DNA of 64,000 nucleotides from the NCBI GenBank assembly GCA_019722365.1, contig JADFUC010001895.1, forward strand, positions 868,001 to 932,000, given 5' to 3'. Below are positions 12,157-25,204 of this stretch, in pieces. Numbering within the stretch: the stretch's first letter is position 1; each line of letters starts with the position of its first letter. The notes beneath the pieces were generated by a model. It saw only the letters and a program-made list of their open reading frames with translations, did not search any database and was not told where the DNA came from. A program made the position numbers and the translations under genes. The stretch is from Lithospermum erythrorhizon (lineage: Eukaryota; Streptophyta; Magnoliopsida; Boraginales; Boraginaceae).

Positions 12157-15100
12157 ATGGGACGAAGGAAAAAGCAAGATCACTGGAAGTCAGGAGTTCA
12201 TAGAATTGATCAAGCAGAATTAAACACCAAAAGGAATACCAAAGCAAAGAACAAACGGAGGAGGATAGTTTACAATGAAAGTGATCCTGGGAGTTATACG
12301 GACAGAAATACGAGCCTGTCATATAAATGCAGGGTAGGTAAATCCAGAAAACTTATAGTAGTTGAGGAAGAAGATGAAGCTGTAAGGCTGACAAGTGTGG
12401 ATGAGGATATTCAGAGAGAAAATAGAAAATTGGACCAGTTCTACTTTTATGACGAAGCTTTCAAACCACAGTCAGTTGAAATGCTCCAAGTGCAGCCATT
12501 GTTTATATCTGGAGTCATTTTGCCATCAGAAGAAACCAGTGTCAAAGTTAAGGAGACAAAAGTACGGTGTGATAGCTTTGGGCCCATTGAATCTTGGGCT
12601 ATTTCTGGATTTGATGAAGGCAAACCAATTGTATGGGTCTCAACTGTAACAGCAGACTATGAATGCCTTCGTGCTGCAACTGCTTACAAACCATTCTTTG
12701 ATCTCTTCTATGAGAAGGCTCGTGCATGCACACTGATATACCGAAAGCTTTCAAAGACCTTGGGTGGAAACCCAGATATTCTTTTAAATGAGTTAATAGC
12801 TGAAGTTTCTAGTTCGATGAGAAGAAGTGGTAACTATTCTCATGGAGTTCCTATTGAGCCCTTAATCATGTCATGGGGAGAATTCATCTATGAGCAACTT
12901 ATTGGCTTGGATGAAACATATTGTGATGGTGATACAGTTTTCAACGATCTACCTGTGCTTCTTTCCTTGAGGGATGCAGGCAAATGGAGAGTAGAACATA
13001 TATCAGAAAAGTTGGTGACATCTCAAGGGGTTCCTTGCAATAAGCAATATGATCAGCCGAGGGATCCTTATGATGAAAATAAGAACGATGGAAGCCTCAT
13101 AATAGCCAGGTTGATGGGAGAGCTTGAGACTTGGAAATTGTTCAAATCAAATAAAGGGCAGAGATCTGTTACTGCATATGATATTTCTTTTATGAATTCT
13201 GATGAACTTCAGATAGAGAAAGAATTTCTAGTTCCTACTTATTTTAATACTGGACTAGAAAAAACAGACGAGTCTACTATCTTTGGTGCTCAGTCATCTG
13301 AAGATACTGATGAACTTCCCCAAAGAATACTTCACGATTGGTCCCTCTACACAAGTGGCTCGAGATTCATTTCTCTGGAGCTTCTACCGATGAGGAATTA
13401 TGGGGAGAGAAATGTCAAAGTTTATGGATTGGGAATTATGACAGACTATATTGAAGATGGACTTCCCATAGAAATTGATTTCCTTCAAAAGCATGGTACA
13501 CTTATAAGATTAAGTGAAATTCAGGAGTGGTTGATCGAATTTGAGCTGTCCGGAGTTTCCATTTTAATCGAAACAGATAACGCCAGGTAAGGGTGTAAGA
13601 CTAATGCGTTTGATCAACTTTGACCTTTTAGATACAAGAATCCAAGTTTATCAAAAAAAAGAAAAAAAGATACAAGAGTCCAAGTTTTCCTTCTCTGAAA
13701 TTGGAAATGAAAATTTTTCATAGTCATCAGGCAAACCTTTTCAGATTTTATAACATGCATGCAAGTCGGCCTTTGTTTTAAATAGAGAACTTCGATCAAA
13801 TTGTGCTTGAATATCAAGGTTATTACTTTCATATATATTAATATATAAATTGTTTGACAAATGACAATACAAAAGTCCACTTTCTATAGTATTTTACTTC
13901 AATGCTATTGTTTTTTTTTTTTTGTTTCCTTTTTAAAAGTACTTAAACATTATGATTACGCGTTTCAGGTATAAATTAGGGAAGCCATCAATACAGTATG
14001 CTTCATGGTATGAACCAGTACTGAAAACAGCCAAGCTTGCAGGACGCATTATTAAATTACTAAGGGAGCAGAGCCGAGTTTCAAGATTATCTTTCCAGGA
14101 AGCCGCTAAGAAAATATCTGAATTTGGATACGATGATCCCGATCACATATCTTCTTATCAAGAAGTTGTCCAAAACTACTTGATAGATCATGGGAAAATG
14201 ATTTTGCAAGTATTTTCCAACTTCCCAGACGAGGCTATAAGAAGATGTTCTTTTGTGCGCACCCTTTATGATCTAGTAAATGAGAAACATCACACAGATG
14301 ACATCATGGAGAGAGAAGAGATTCTGAATGATGTTGTTAATATGAAACCGGAAGTTATAGAGGAACCCACTCTTTCAAAGTGGAGCGAAATCTCTGTTAC
14401 CACGACCAAATTAGTAAACAGCATCTGGAGCCGGGGAGTTCCAAATTTCTTTCCCACGTTATCAAAGGAGGATTATGTAGAGGAGAAGAATATTAACATG
14501 GAGCTAACAGAAAATGCTGGTGATAATTTTAAAGAGATAGAAGAAAAGAAAATTTTGTGCAATAAGAGCATGGGACCTAAATGGGTTGGTAGTGTAGGTG
14601 GATTAACATCTGCTGGGGAGGCGCTATACAATCAGGCTGTTGTCCACAGCTATGCAGTTGTGGTGGGTAGTGCAGTGATTGTGGAGAAAGATGATGCAAA
14701 ACATGAAACTGAAATTTACATTGTAGAGTACATGTTTGGAACCTCTGATGCCAGAAAAATGGTTCATGGAAGACTTGTAGTTAGAGGATTTGAGACTATC
14801 CTAGGAAGCTTTGCCAACAAAAAGGAGGTGTTTCTGACAAATATTTGCAAGGATTTTGAGCTCATTAATGTCGTAGGAACCGTTGTGATTGAATTTCAGA
14901 AATTGACATGTGATAAGCAAGCATGTCACAGTAAGAGAGGGCCGCCCTGTGATTACTTCAGTAAAGGTTTATATTGCCCTGAAAAAGGTAGCATTTATTC
15001 TCTTCAATCTGATTCAGTTGGCATTGGAAATGGCCATTGTTTTTCTTGCGAGTATAGAGTGAGCTTGAATCTGAAGGTCTTCAAGGTCAGTACTTCCATG

Positions 15101-18100
15101 AGACACTTCACATATGAAGGAGTTGATTACCATGTCTATGACTTCCTTTACTTAAAGCCAGGCCAGCTTGCTGAGGACAAGGGGTGCAGAAAATCACTTC
15201 GAAATGATCGGACAGAAAGGTTTCCCCCATACCTTGTTTGTCAGTTTCTGGAACTCAAACTGACAATGCCCATGGAAGAAGCTAGCCCTGAATATCTTCT
15301 AATTAAAGTGCGACGCTACTTCAGGCCCGAAGACATATCTACAGAGAAAGCATACATTTCTGATATACGAGAGGTAATACCTATAAAACTAAAATGGACA
15401 CTTTTATATTCTTATAGATATAGATAAAATACTTTGAAGAGATGATTTTAGAGATATGTTCAACTAGATATGCCTTCTGTGAAGAAAATTAAGTCAGACT
15501 TTCTTATTCAGTCTGAAGAAGAGGATGGAAGGCAGGAGGCATTGTAGAGTCTTATAACATGATTCAATTAGGTTCAATATGGACTAGTTTACTTCTGATG
15601 TCTGTAGAATAGAATACACAGATAGCTTACCATATTTTTTCAACTGTACGGTGATATGCCTAACTAAATGACAGATCACTTAATTGCAGGTATATTACAG
15701 CAGACAAGAATTTATGATGCCCATCACAGCTGTTCGAGGGAAGTGTGAAGTTAGGAGAAAGAAATGTTTTGAATTTTCTGATAACCCTTATGTTTTCGAG
15801 CATATTTTCTTCTGTGAGCATCAATATGACACAGAGAATGGAGCTCTGAAGCAGGTTGCAACCATTCCCTTCTCTGAGATACCAATATTCTCTACTAACG
15901 TTTATATCCTATAGATGCTTCTGTTAGACCTCGGGTAGTCGCCTTTAGTTTCTTTTACCATCTTAGATTAGTTTCTATTGTATTTTCACAGATTTATCTG
16001 TTTACCCATAATTTTGCATCAATTATAGTTACCACCACGGGTGAAACTTAGTGTACCCAAACAATCATCCTCCGAAAAGGCCGGAAGAAGAAAGACGAAG
16101 AGCAATTGTAACAACATGGGAAAAGAATCTCACAATCAACATAGTGAAAAGTTAGCAACTCCTCAAAAATTTCTTTCTGCTCTTGATTTATTTGCTGGTT
16201 GTGGTGGCCTATCAGAAGGTTTGCATCAATCAGGTGCTCTTCATAACTTTTACCCTATCACTGTCTCTGTTTATTCTTCCTGATGCTCCCATACTCAGAG
16301 CAAGAAATTATATGAACCCGGCATCTTTCTACTTTTCAAATTTACAGGTGTGTCGGTTACTAAGTGGGCTATTGAAGCCGACGAGGCTGCTGGAAGAGCT
16401 TTTCAACTTAATCATCCAGAGGCATCAGTGATCATCAATAACTGTAATGTGATCCTCAGGTTTGCATGCAACGTCACTTAAATTTCAATCATCTTGTTGT
16501 TGTAACTGCTTTAAGCCATCCTAACAATAAATATTTCCAAGTAAACTTTATTCTTAAAGTAAAACTTCCTATAATGTTATGTACTTCAAGTGAAGAATGA
16601 AAACATGTATGGTATATCTCATGTGGTGAAAAGTTTTGCACCTCTTTCTTATTCTTGACCCGCCAAATCCCCATCCATTATTGACAATAAAATCAATATC
16701 AGGGCTGTCATGTTGGCTTTTGGGAAAGCAAGTGACTGCATTTCAACTTCAGATATTATTAAGTTAGAGCAAGAGCTTGATAAGGAAGTGATGGACCGAC
16801 TACCACAACCTGATCAAGTAGATTTTATATATGGAGGGCCACCATGTCAGGTGAATTGACCTCTCTTCTTTCAATAGCCAGCTTATGGAAGATATACATC
16901 ATCTAACTGGCACTCTTCTTTCACAGGGATTTTCCAAATTAAACAGATTTACGGATAGGCCATGGAGTGTATCCCAATCTGTGTTAATATTTAACTTTTT
17001 ATCTTTTGTGGATGTTTATCGTCCCAAGTTCGTACTAATTGAAAATGTCCGCAATTTCATCACTTTTAACAAAGGGGAGATGTTTAGCTTTGCTCTTGCT
17101 TCGCTGATTGAAATGGGTTATCAGGTATACGAGTGTGAACTTTTCTTCTCAAATACATACATCCAGCTTTATTTATATTTTTCCCTTTTCATGGCAGAAG
17201 TGCGAATAGTTCTGACTAGTCTATTGTTAGGCATGTTTTAGCATCCCTAGAACTAATTTCTTTGTTATCAACTTAGAGCAGGTTAAGTTTGGCGTTCTGG
17301 AAGCTGGAGCCTTTGGGATTTCGCAATCACGAAAACGAGCATTTATATGGGCCGCTGCTCCGGGAGAGACTCTTCCTGAATGGCCTGAACCCATGCATGT
17401 CTTTGCTGGCCACGATCTTAATGTTACTGTTGATAACAATACGAAATATGCTGCTGTTAGAAGCACATCAAGTGGCGCCCCTTTTAGAGCAATTACAGTT
17501 AAAGATTCTATTGGAGATCTACCCGAAGTGAAAAATGGTTCATCAGAAGATACAATGAGAGTAATGTTTTTCAGTTCTCTTGTTTTATATTCCCTCCATC
17601 CCTAGAGATAATCAAATCTTGATGGTTGAAATTTTAAATTTTGAAGAAAAACATTTTTTATATGATGAAAAACTTATCAATTGATAATATTTTCTTTGTA
17701 CTTTACTGATGACATAGTAACTTTGATTCGAATCAAGTAATGTGTGTCAATTAAGGCCTCAATATTTGTTGATCCCGATTCCCGACCATCAAAATTTAAA
17801 TCTGACTATGCGGGAATGAAAATTGCATCAGTTCATCATCCTTGCCTCTTTCCTGAGACTTTCGATTGTCATTTTTCCATCAGTACAAAAAGCAACCTAG
17901 TTCATGGTTCCAGAAAAGAATTCGAGGAGATCAAGGGGTGTTAACTGACCATATTGCGAAAGAAATGAGTGAACTAAATCTGACCAGATGCCAGAAAGTA
18001 CCTAAACACAATGGTTCTGACTGGCGCACCCTTCCACTAAAAAAGGTACTCTACTACTTTGATATTGCCTACGAACAGTTATTAATATTTTTTCCTGAGT

Positions 18101-18894
18101 AATGCTTCCCTTTAGAGAAAACTGTAATATGACTAATTCATCGAGGTCCATAACAACGTGTTCTTACTTTTGAACTTCATGCTCCAGAAAGTCCCCACTG
18201 GGTTTGTTCGGGGGAGTACCCTAGAGAGTGCAAAACTCTAAGAATGGTGCTTTCAGAGGAGTACAGGAGCAAGGCTGTCATGATGTTTTGAATAAGCCCA
18301 CCTTTTAACTTCTTGATAACTCTTAAAACAAATCCAAAGACGTGTTGTTTTCGTCTAAACCCTTATCATGGTTTCTGCAGATTAAATTATCTAATGGACG
18401 ATCAGTTGATTTGGTTCCCCAAGGTGTAAGGAACACAGCACACAGGCATAACCAGTGGAAGGGTGTGTTCGGAAGGTTGAATTGGGATGGTTATTTCCCC
18501 ACAACCACAACTGACCCTCATCCTATGCATAAAGTCGGAAGGTGTTTTCACCCTGAGCAAGACCGAATACTCACAATTCGTGAGTATGCTCGATCTCAGG
18601 TAATTAGAACTCTATGAGTCTTCCCCCTTTCTACAGAAAATTCATGATTGCTAAATATAATCAGTCTTCTATTATTTCCTCAATAACTATTACTATATGC
18701 TTGGCATCATTGGTATGAGGTGCTAATTTATACATCCTTTGATTCTGATGTAGGGTTTTCCCGACAGGTACAATTTTTTCGGAACTATCCAAGACAAACA
18801 TAGGCAGATTGGGAATGCTGTTCCACCTCCTTTGGCGTTCGCATTAGGCAGGAAACTCAAGGAAGTGGTCGAGGGGAAACAACAAAATCAGTAA
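12157..18894 (+). CDS. MET1-type DNA (cytosine-5) methyltransferase, divergent paralogue
   Basis: Eleven exons (12157-13586, 13969-15373, 15690-15854, 16029-16233, 16348-16459, 16703-16850, 16927-17124, 17282-17560, 17884-18045, 18381-18599, 18754-18894) join in frame to 1487 residues. Arabidopsis MET1 has 1534. Such enzymes copy CG methylation after replication in the nucleus. Domain order: basic N-terminus; first RFTS about 90-250 ([16 protein letters not shown]); second RFTS from about 388 ([20 protein letters not shown]); BAH1 and BAH2 about 690-1000; catalytic domain from about 1050. Visible motifs: DLFAGCGG at 1053-1060, PPCQ with catalytic Cys1154, ENV at 1194-1196, QSRKR at 1236-1240, and [18 protein letters not shown] near the end. 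The loop after PPCQ reads GFSKLNRF, where MET1 enzymes normally have GFSGMNRF, and its flank is also divergent. No stop or frameshift seen. It could be a MET2-like specialised copy. Confidence 0.92.
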
Positions 18895-19188
18895 CAGTGT
18901 AGTTAGATGCAGTGAAGTTGGAGTAGTTAGATGTAGTGGAACTGAACTAATATGAATAAACTAGGTTGTTAACAAATTTTGAGATTCAAATGGAATCTCT
19001 AAATTAGTCTCCGTATATGTTTATCGTTTTGCATGTGTGACTATTAAATTTAACTATTTAAGCATCCCACGAATACAAATCTGAAAGTGGTTTGTGCCAT
19101 GAAAGTACAGATCTTCTAAAACATATTTAGTGGAGGAAATCATTCTCCACACTCACAGGAAGTGGGAAGTAATTTTTATCAATACATT
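18895..19188. other. Spacer between MET1-like and U2AF35-related genes
   Basis: Contains the MET1-like 3' UTR (ATGAATAAAC near 18950 as a possible poly(A) signal) and the start of the next promoter. No gene. Confidence 0.5.
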
Positions 19189-19308
19189 CTCCATTCATAT
19201 ATAAAAATCTCAATTCCATTATTTTTTTATCCATATATAAAAATTTCGATTCCACCATTTTATTATTAATTCTTTTTCCATCCATATCTAAAAATCTCGA
19301 TTCCACGC
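19189..19308 (+). repeat. Three-copy tandem repeat in the U2AF35-related promoter
   Basis: Three diverged copies of a 38-48 base unit start near 19190, 19228 and 19276. Each carries a core like ccatatataaaaatctc followed by gattcca. The array ends about 20 bases before the probable TATA box, so it forms much of the proximal promoter. Confidence 0.7.
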
Positions 19309-19330
19309 TGAGCGACCACACTCGCCAGCC

Positions 19331-19339
19331 TATATATAC
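19331..19339 (+). promoter_or_regulatory. TATA box of the U2AF35-related gene
   Basis: TATATATAC lies 55 bases before the ATG, just after the tandem repeat array. Expected transcription start is near 19362. Confidence 0.5.
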
Positions 19340-19385
19340 CCGCCAGCTCCATTTCTACCATTTCCCTCCAAAATCAAAACCCTAG

Positions 19386-20906
19386 ATGACAAAATCTCTC
19401 CCAATGCCCAATAATAAAAACTCCTCAGAATATTCCTCTCTTGAATTATGCCGTAAGGAGAAACGGAAGGCGTTGAAGAAGGAGAAGAGGAAGCAAAAAC
19501 GGAAGGAAATCGCCGAGCAGCTTCGTCTTGAGGAGCTTACAAAGCTTAACGACCCTAACGAACAACGCCGTATTGAAATCGAAGAGGAAATTGAGAAGGA
19601 GCGAGTAGAGAAGGAGAGACGAGATTTCGAGGAACGCGAACGGTTATTTAGCGAAGAATTGGCGAAGAGGAAGGCTATCGAAGAAGAGGAAGAACAGCGG
19701 AGGTTAGCTCAAGTTGAGGAACAGAAATTGAAGCAGAATGAGGTTTGCGTTTGAATGTGGATTTGATTATTTGTGTAGCTTTTTTGAGTGTTTGTTGAAT
19801 GTTTAATTAATAGTGTTTATTATGATGTTTTTGATGATTTGAATATACAGTTGTTTCGATTAAGTGTTGCATAAAATGTTTGTTGAATGTTAAATTAATA
19901 GTGTTCGTTATGATTTTTTTTTTATGTTTAGGATAATTAGAACTGTATGCAGTTCTTATTAAGTGTTGCATAAAATGTTTGTTGAATGTTTTATTAATAG
20001 TGTTCGTTATGATGTTTTTTGATGTTTTGAATAATTAGTACTGTATGCAGTTCTTATTAAGTGTTGCATTTGAATTGTGAACTGGATAGATCGGTTCAGT
20101 AAACGAATTCATAAGTCAAGTTTATTCAAACGATCACTAACTGTGAAAGAAGAGTATGTATTCCAGAGTTTAGCGATTTTTGTCGAGAAATAATGAGTTA
20201 GTATAGTTAAGATCTTAGGTAGTGCTGATGGTCTGAGTGTTTAGTATGTGTTTTGAGGGGAGGCGAGATATAGAAGGGAACATGACGTGGTTTAGTAGAA
20301 GGTACCGTAAAGATATGTATGCAATGATTGTTAACATGTAGGTAGATTTGTTTAACCGATGACATATAACTACTAAATATATGGAAAATGATGAACTATG
20401 AGCTCAATGCCGTGCATGTAGTTTAATGATTTTTCTCTATGCACTGTAGTTTAATGATTTTTCTCTATGCACGAATTACAGACAAGTTGGTCGAGCTTTT
20501 GTTGCTCATTGTCATGATGTTGTAGGAAGGATACAATTCAGGCAGAAAATGTAAAAAGATTTAAGATGTGGTTGGGTGTACCAATACATTTTTCTTGTAT
20601 GAATTTGCTTCTATGGAGCAACAAAATTGTAGTATGACATATCAAAGCATTTTAGCAGGTTGAACATGAGAATGATGAAGAGGATGATTGGGAATATGTT
20701 GAAGAGGGACCTCCTGAAATTATTTGGAAAGGAAATGAAATCATTGTTAAAAAGAACAAAGTCAGGGTTAAGAAGAAAGATGAACAGTCTACCCAAGAGG
20801 TATTGTTATTGTACCTTTATATTAGTCAATCCCTTGGTGTAATTTGTGACTATTCTTCGACTCTAAAAAGATCCATATTGTTTCACCCCACACATTTCAT
20901 TTTAAA

Positions 20907-20938
<32 letters not shown>

Positions 20939-23900
20939 TACAGGATCCTAATCGACCTACATCAAATCCTCTGCCTCCACAATCCGATGCCTTTTCTGAA
21001 TACAAGAGTGGATCGATGGTTTCCGCTCAACAGCTACTGGATGACGTTGCTCAACAAGTTCCAAATTTTGGAACAGAACATGTAAACTTTACTTGTCCAC
21101 CTAATAAAAAAATTCCAATTATTAATTCCTTAGTTCCTGTTTCTCATAAGTAATAATGTTTTCCCATGATGTCAAACACATAACCATCTGATCATACTCA
21201 TTTGTGTGGTAGGATAAAGCACATTGCCCTTTCCACCTTAAGACGGGTGCTTGTCGGTTTGGATCCAGATGCAATCGAGTTCATTTTTACCCTGATAAAT
21301 CTTGCACATTGCTCATAAGAAATATGTATAGTGGACCTGGCCTTGCTTGGGAACAGGATGAAGGGCTTGAGGTCTGTTAGTGAAGTCTTCAAGTGACTTA
21401 GTATCCTAATGTTAATTTTTGGTGAAATTGTTAGTTTATTTTTAATTATAATGGGTGTTTGCAGTGCTTAAATATGAGCGCAAGCTTCTTGTTGCTTTAT
21501 TAGTTTCATCTTTTCTTAACATAAAAGAATCTACACCTGCCTGCAAAAGTTTCCTAATGGTTGAATCTAGGGTGTGTTTAATTAAGTCCATTGTTGCAGA
21601 TTTTTTGACTGCTATATGAATGCACATCTAGTAGTCTGTTCATTTGTAATTTGCTGTATTTTTTCTTGGGTGACTATTTTGGCAGACTCAAAAGTATCTC
21701 TTGAACACTATTTTTGAGATGCATTAGAATTAATTTCTTAATATTTATCTCTGCTACCTACAATTAATTGCCTTAGAGTTGTTTTTAATTTAAGATATCT
21801 AGCTTAGCTCGGAGTGTGGGGGTGATTAGTTGTATGCCCCCTCTATTCATTTGACTATATAAAACCTGCTCTGCTTTTGGGTTAATATTCACAGTAAAGT
21901 ATATTCTTCATTTGTGAACACTTCGCCTCATACTTGTATGTTGCATGGAGAAGCATCATAGCAAAATTAATCTAAATAAATATTTCTCACAAAGAATGTA
22001 TGTCCTTAACCAACAATTTTTTATGGAGGCTCCTAATCGCTGGATATTGGAGGTCATTATCAGCAAAACACCATTGCTTCCAAGGTTTGATCAGTTACCC
22101 CTGCATCAGGCAGTTGTTATGTAATGCTCTGACCAGGAAAAAATTGCGTCGAAAGAGAATATTGTATAATCAGTTTAAAAATTGTGTAACATCAAATTTA
22201 ATACTGATTATCATTTCTTTTATTCTGGGATTTCTTTGATTTGATCTTCTCACTTTATTCTTTCGAGAAGTTCCATTATTTCATTTCGAGATTATACTCT
22301 GAAGTAATCTAGGTAAATTGGAGTGTTTTGGTAGAGTAATTAAGACTTTAGAAGAGTCAATGTGTAGAATTTTTTCTTCTGTATATTAAAAGGATGACAG
22401 GTTTTTGCCAAAATGGCCTCAATGAATGTTTATACAATTATTATTCATGTTCTTTGAAAATCTATTTATGGAGGTCGTTTTGATGGAAAACCTATGTATG
22501 TATGATTTACGTATGTGGAATCATAACATGTTGGTGTCTAGAGTTGAACTGTGCTGTATATGAGTATGGATATGACTTCAGTGCATCTTTTATGAGTATG
22601 TGATAGTAGTCATGATAGTCAAATGGTTGCATCCACTAAAATATGTGTTGCGTCGCTGATGTTCCATGGATCTATCAGACACTAAGTTAAATGAATTAGA
22701 ATATCGTCTCCCTAACCTTTATAATGTGTGTTGCTTGTGTTTCATCGCTTATGTTATGTATCCTCTCCAGCACACGGATGAGGAGGTTGAACGCTGTTAT
22801 GAAGAGTTTTATGAGGATGTTCATACAGAATTCTTAAAGTTTGGTGAAATAATAAATTTCAAGGTAATCACTACTTTTCATATCCTGTTCAAGTGTTAAA
22901 CTATTTTCCATCTGTGTTATACTGCCATTTATTCCTGGTGCTGGTAGAAGGGAAGTTTTGTAAAACCTCATCCATCTTCCTATATGAGGGTGGAGAGTGC
23001 CTGTAATGTCTTCAGAAGTGTAAGATTGGATGATCAAATCTTGTTATATTATTCTGTTGAACAGAACTGGAAAGCTTCTGCATTAAGATTTCGAGTTGAT
23101 TATGTCTAACTGCTAAGTAATGGCTAATGAAACAAAAGATTGCCCAATTTTCTGTTTACCTGATTTAGCCTTGTTTCTAGCCTTGTTTCTAAACAAATTA
23201 ATTTTTCAACATCAGGTGTGCAGAAACAGTTCATCTCATTTGCGAGGAAATGTCTATGTTCATTACAAGTCTTTGGAGTCTTCGGTGTTTGCTAATCAGT
23301 CCATAAACGGACGCTATTTTGCTGGAAAGCAGGTATTCTGCTCCCGTACATTCTTCACATTGAGTTGTTCATCTCTGGTTTTCCTTTGATCCCGGAAATG
23401 GACTAGCTGTTTATTTTATCTTGAAAGTATTTCAATGGAGGATTCCAAGAAATACCAGTTGATATTTAATACCAAGTACTTCTTTTGTTTCCCATGGAAT
23501 GTCACCTCTCAGTAACAGAAGTTGCATATGGATTCTGATGTAGGCTATGTGGAAGTATTATGAGTTAATGACTTATGACTTCGAATACACCTGGAGTCCT
23601 GGACTTTAGTCATATTTTGAAATCTTTATGACAAATGTGGGCTTCATGTGGGAAGTTCCCTATTTTGAAAGGGTCAGCAAGTAAAAGACCTGAAATAACC
23701 TTCCGATGTTCAAGATAACAGGACGTCTTTTTGCCATGATAAGTATCCCGTCAAAGTAAGGAATCTTAAAAGAGTGGTACACTGTTAACACTGGGTTTGT
23801 GAGGTGCTAACTGAGAGATACCATCACATTATAGAAGTTCATTGAATTTTCAGCTTTCTAGAGTTAGTTCAGATGCACTTGCACGTTAACACATGCTTAT

Positions 23901-25065
23901 TCCTAGATCTAATGTGTCCAGCTTTTATAGGTAACATGCGAGTTTGTAAATGTGACAAAATGGAAAGTTGCTATATGCGGAGAGTTTATGAAATCAAAGC
24001 TCGAGGTACAATCAGTATCTTTATTTCCTGACCACTTTCTAAAGTTTCTTTGCATGTTGATGTGGATCAGTGATAATTTTCTGTTGAACCATGTGCTGTA
24101 ATATTTTTGCTGTATTGAATTTGGGATCTTACTTGTAATTCTGCCTGCCTCTCATAACCAGGCATGCTCTCGTGGTTCAGCGTGCAATTTCATCCACTGT
24201 TTCCGAAATCCTGGTGGTGACTACGAATGGGCAGATTGGGATAAACCACCGCCAAGATACTGGATCAGGAAGATGGCTGCTTTATTTGGCTATACAGACC
24301 AGTCTTCTTTTGAGAGGCAGGCCGAGGATGAAAACATGACGCCCTCAACTTATACAAGCAGCAGATGCTCTACTGATTTGAACAGGTGCCACCATCTTCA
24401 CTGACAACTTACTTAGAGTGCCTTCTATTGGGTGCTACATAGCATCCATTAAAGTGCCTTCTGTTGGGTTTGTTCACTAGAAGCTTGAATTATTTTTCAG
24501 GTATCATTCACGGAGATCTCAGTCGAAGGAGGCTGAATCCCCTAATATACGCTCGAGGAGCCGCTATGAGGAACAAAATGCTCATGACATTCACCAAAGT
24601 TCACATTCAAGAAAGCACTCTAGCAAGGATAGAAACTGGAGAGATTTCCATTATGAGACATACGAAGGAGAAGAAACAGAAAGCATGGACCATCCACCTA
24701 GCAATGGCAATTATCGTGCAAGTGAATCAGATAAATATTGTTCTGACAGGGATGGCGACAGAAATTGGCATGGCGAACATACAGGGAGAAGATTAAGAAG
24801 TCCCGTGGGAAAAAGTCAATCATGGTATCACAATGAGGATCACACGAAGAGCAGACACAGAGGGTCCTCAAGGAAAAGGTCAAGAGAAGAAGCAGATGAT
24901 CATAAAGAAAGAAAAAATAGTGTTAAACATACCAAGGAGAGAAGCAAGGACGTCCACTATAGTGGCAAAAGAAGTTCAAGACACCATTATGAGAGAAGTG
25001 TATCAATAGATGATAGGTGGGATGGCGGCAGCAGAATCCATGAAAGTGAGCACGCTGGAGGTTGA
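19386..25065 (+). CDS. U2AF35-related CCCH zinc-finger splicing factor (ZRSR2/URP type)
   Basis: Nine exons (19386-19742, 20659-20799, 20944-21081, 21213-21371, 22771-22863, 23216-23332, 23931-24005, 24162-24385, 24501-25065) join in frame to 622 residues. Members of this family recognise the 3' splice site, notably in minor (U12-type) introns, in the nucleus. Layout: a highly charged N-terminal third rich in KEKRK and EEEEE runs; CCCH finger 1 at Cys217-Cys226-Cys232-His236; an RRM-like UHM about 240-350 ([34 protein letters not shown]); CCCH finger 2 at Cys351-Cys362-Cys368-His372 ([11 protein letters not shown]); then [12 protein letters not shown] and a Ser/Arg-rich tail to the end. It matches the Arabidopsis C3H5-type proteins in order, with a shorter tail. 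The start is the first ATG after the TATA box. Confidence 0.93.
19789..20069 (+). repeat. Three-copy tandem repeat in intron 1 of the U2AF35-related gene
   Basis: Units of about 88-99 bases begin near 19789, 19877 and 19976, each opening with tgtttgttgaatgtt. Copies 2 and 3 are nearly identical over most of their length (shared ctgtatgcagttcttattaa and gtgttgcat). Copy 1 is more diverged. A separate two-copy repeat of about 28 bases sits at 20417-20472. Confidence 0.8.
20417..20472 (+). repeat. Two-copy 28-base tandem repeat in the same intron
   Basis: The unit tgtagtttaatgatttttct (continuing ctatgcac) occurs twice back to back with no visible difference over its 28 bases, so it is recent. 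Confidence 0.85.
20909..20939 (+). repeat. (AT)n microsatellite near the exon 3 acceptor
   Basis: About 30 bases of alternating AT, interrupted once by a C, lie immediately before the acceptor of exon 3 (cag at 20941-20943). It replaces the usual pyrimidine tract, and length variation here could affect splicing. Confidence 0.8.
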
Positions 25066-25204
25066 AGAAAAAGCAAAGTTCTGCCGCTCACGCTATTCTC
25101 GTATAGTAACTTATCATTCATAACTTATGCTTGCTTAGAGCTCCAAGATATTACACGGCTAGAGGGACACATAAGTCACAGTTGACCCCACGTCTCAAAG
25201 AAAT

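Noticed and set aside
24464..24796. 110-codon plus-strand frame overlapping the last exon of the U2AF35-related gene
   Set aside because: It is a different frame of an exon whose phase and Ser/Arg-rich translation are well supported.
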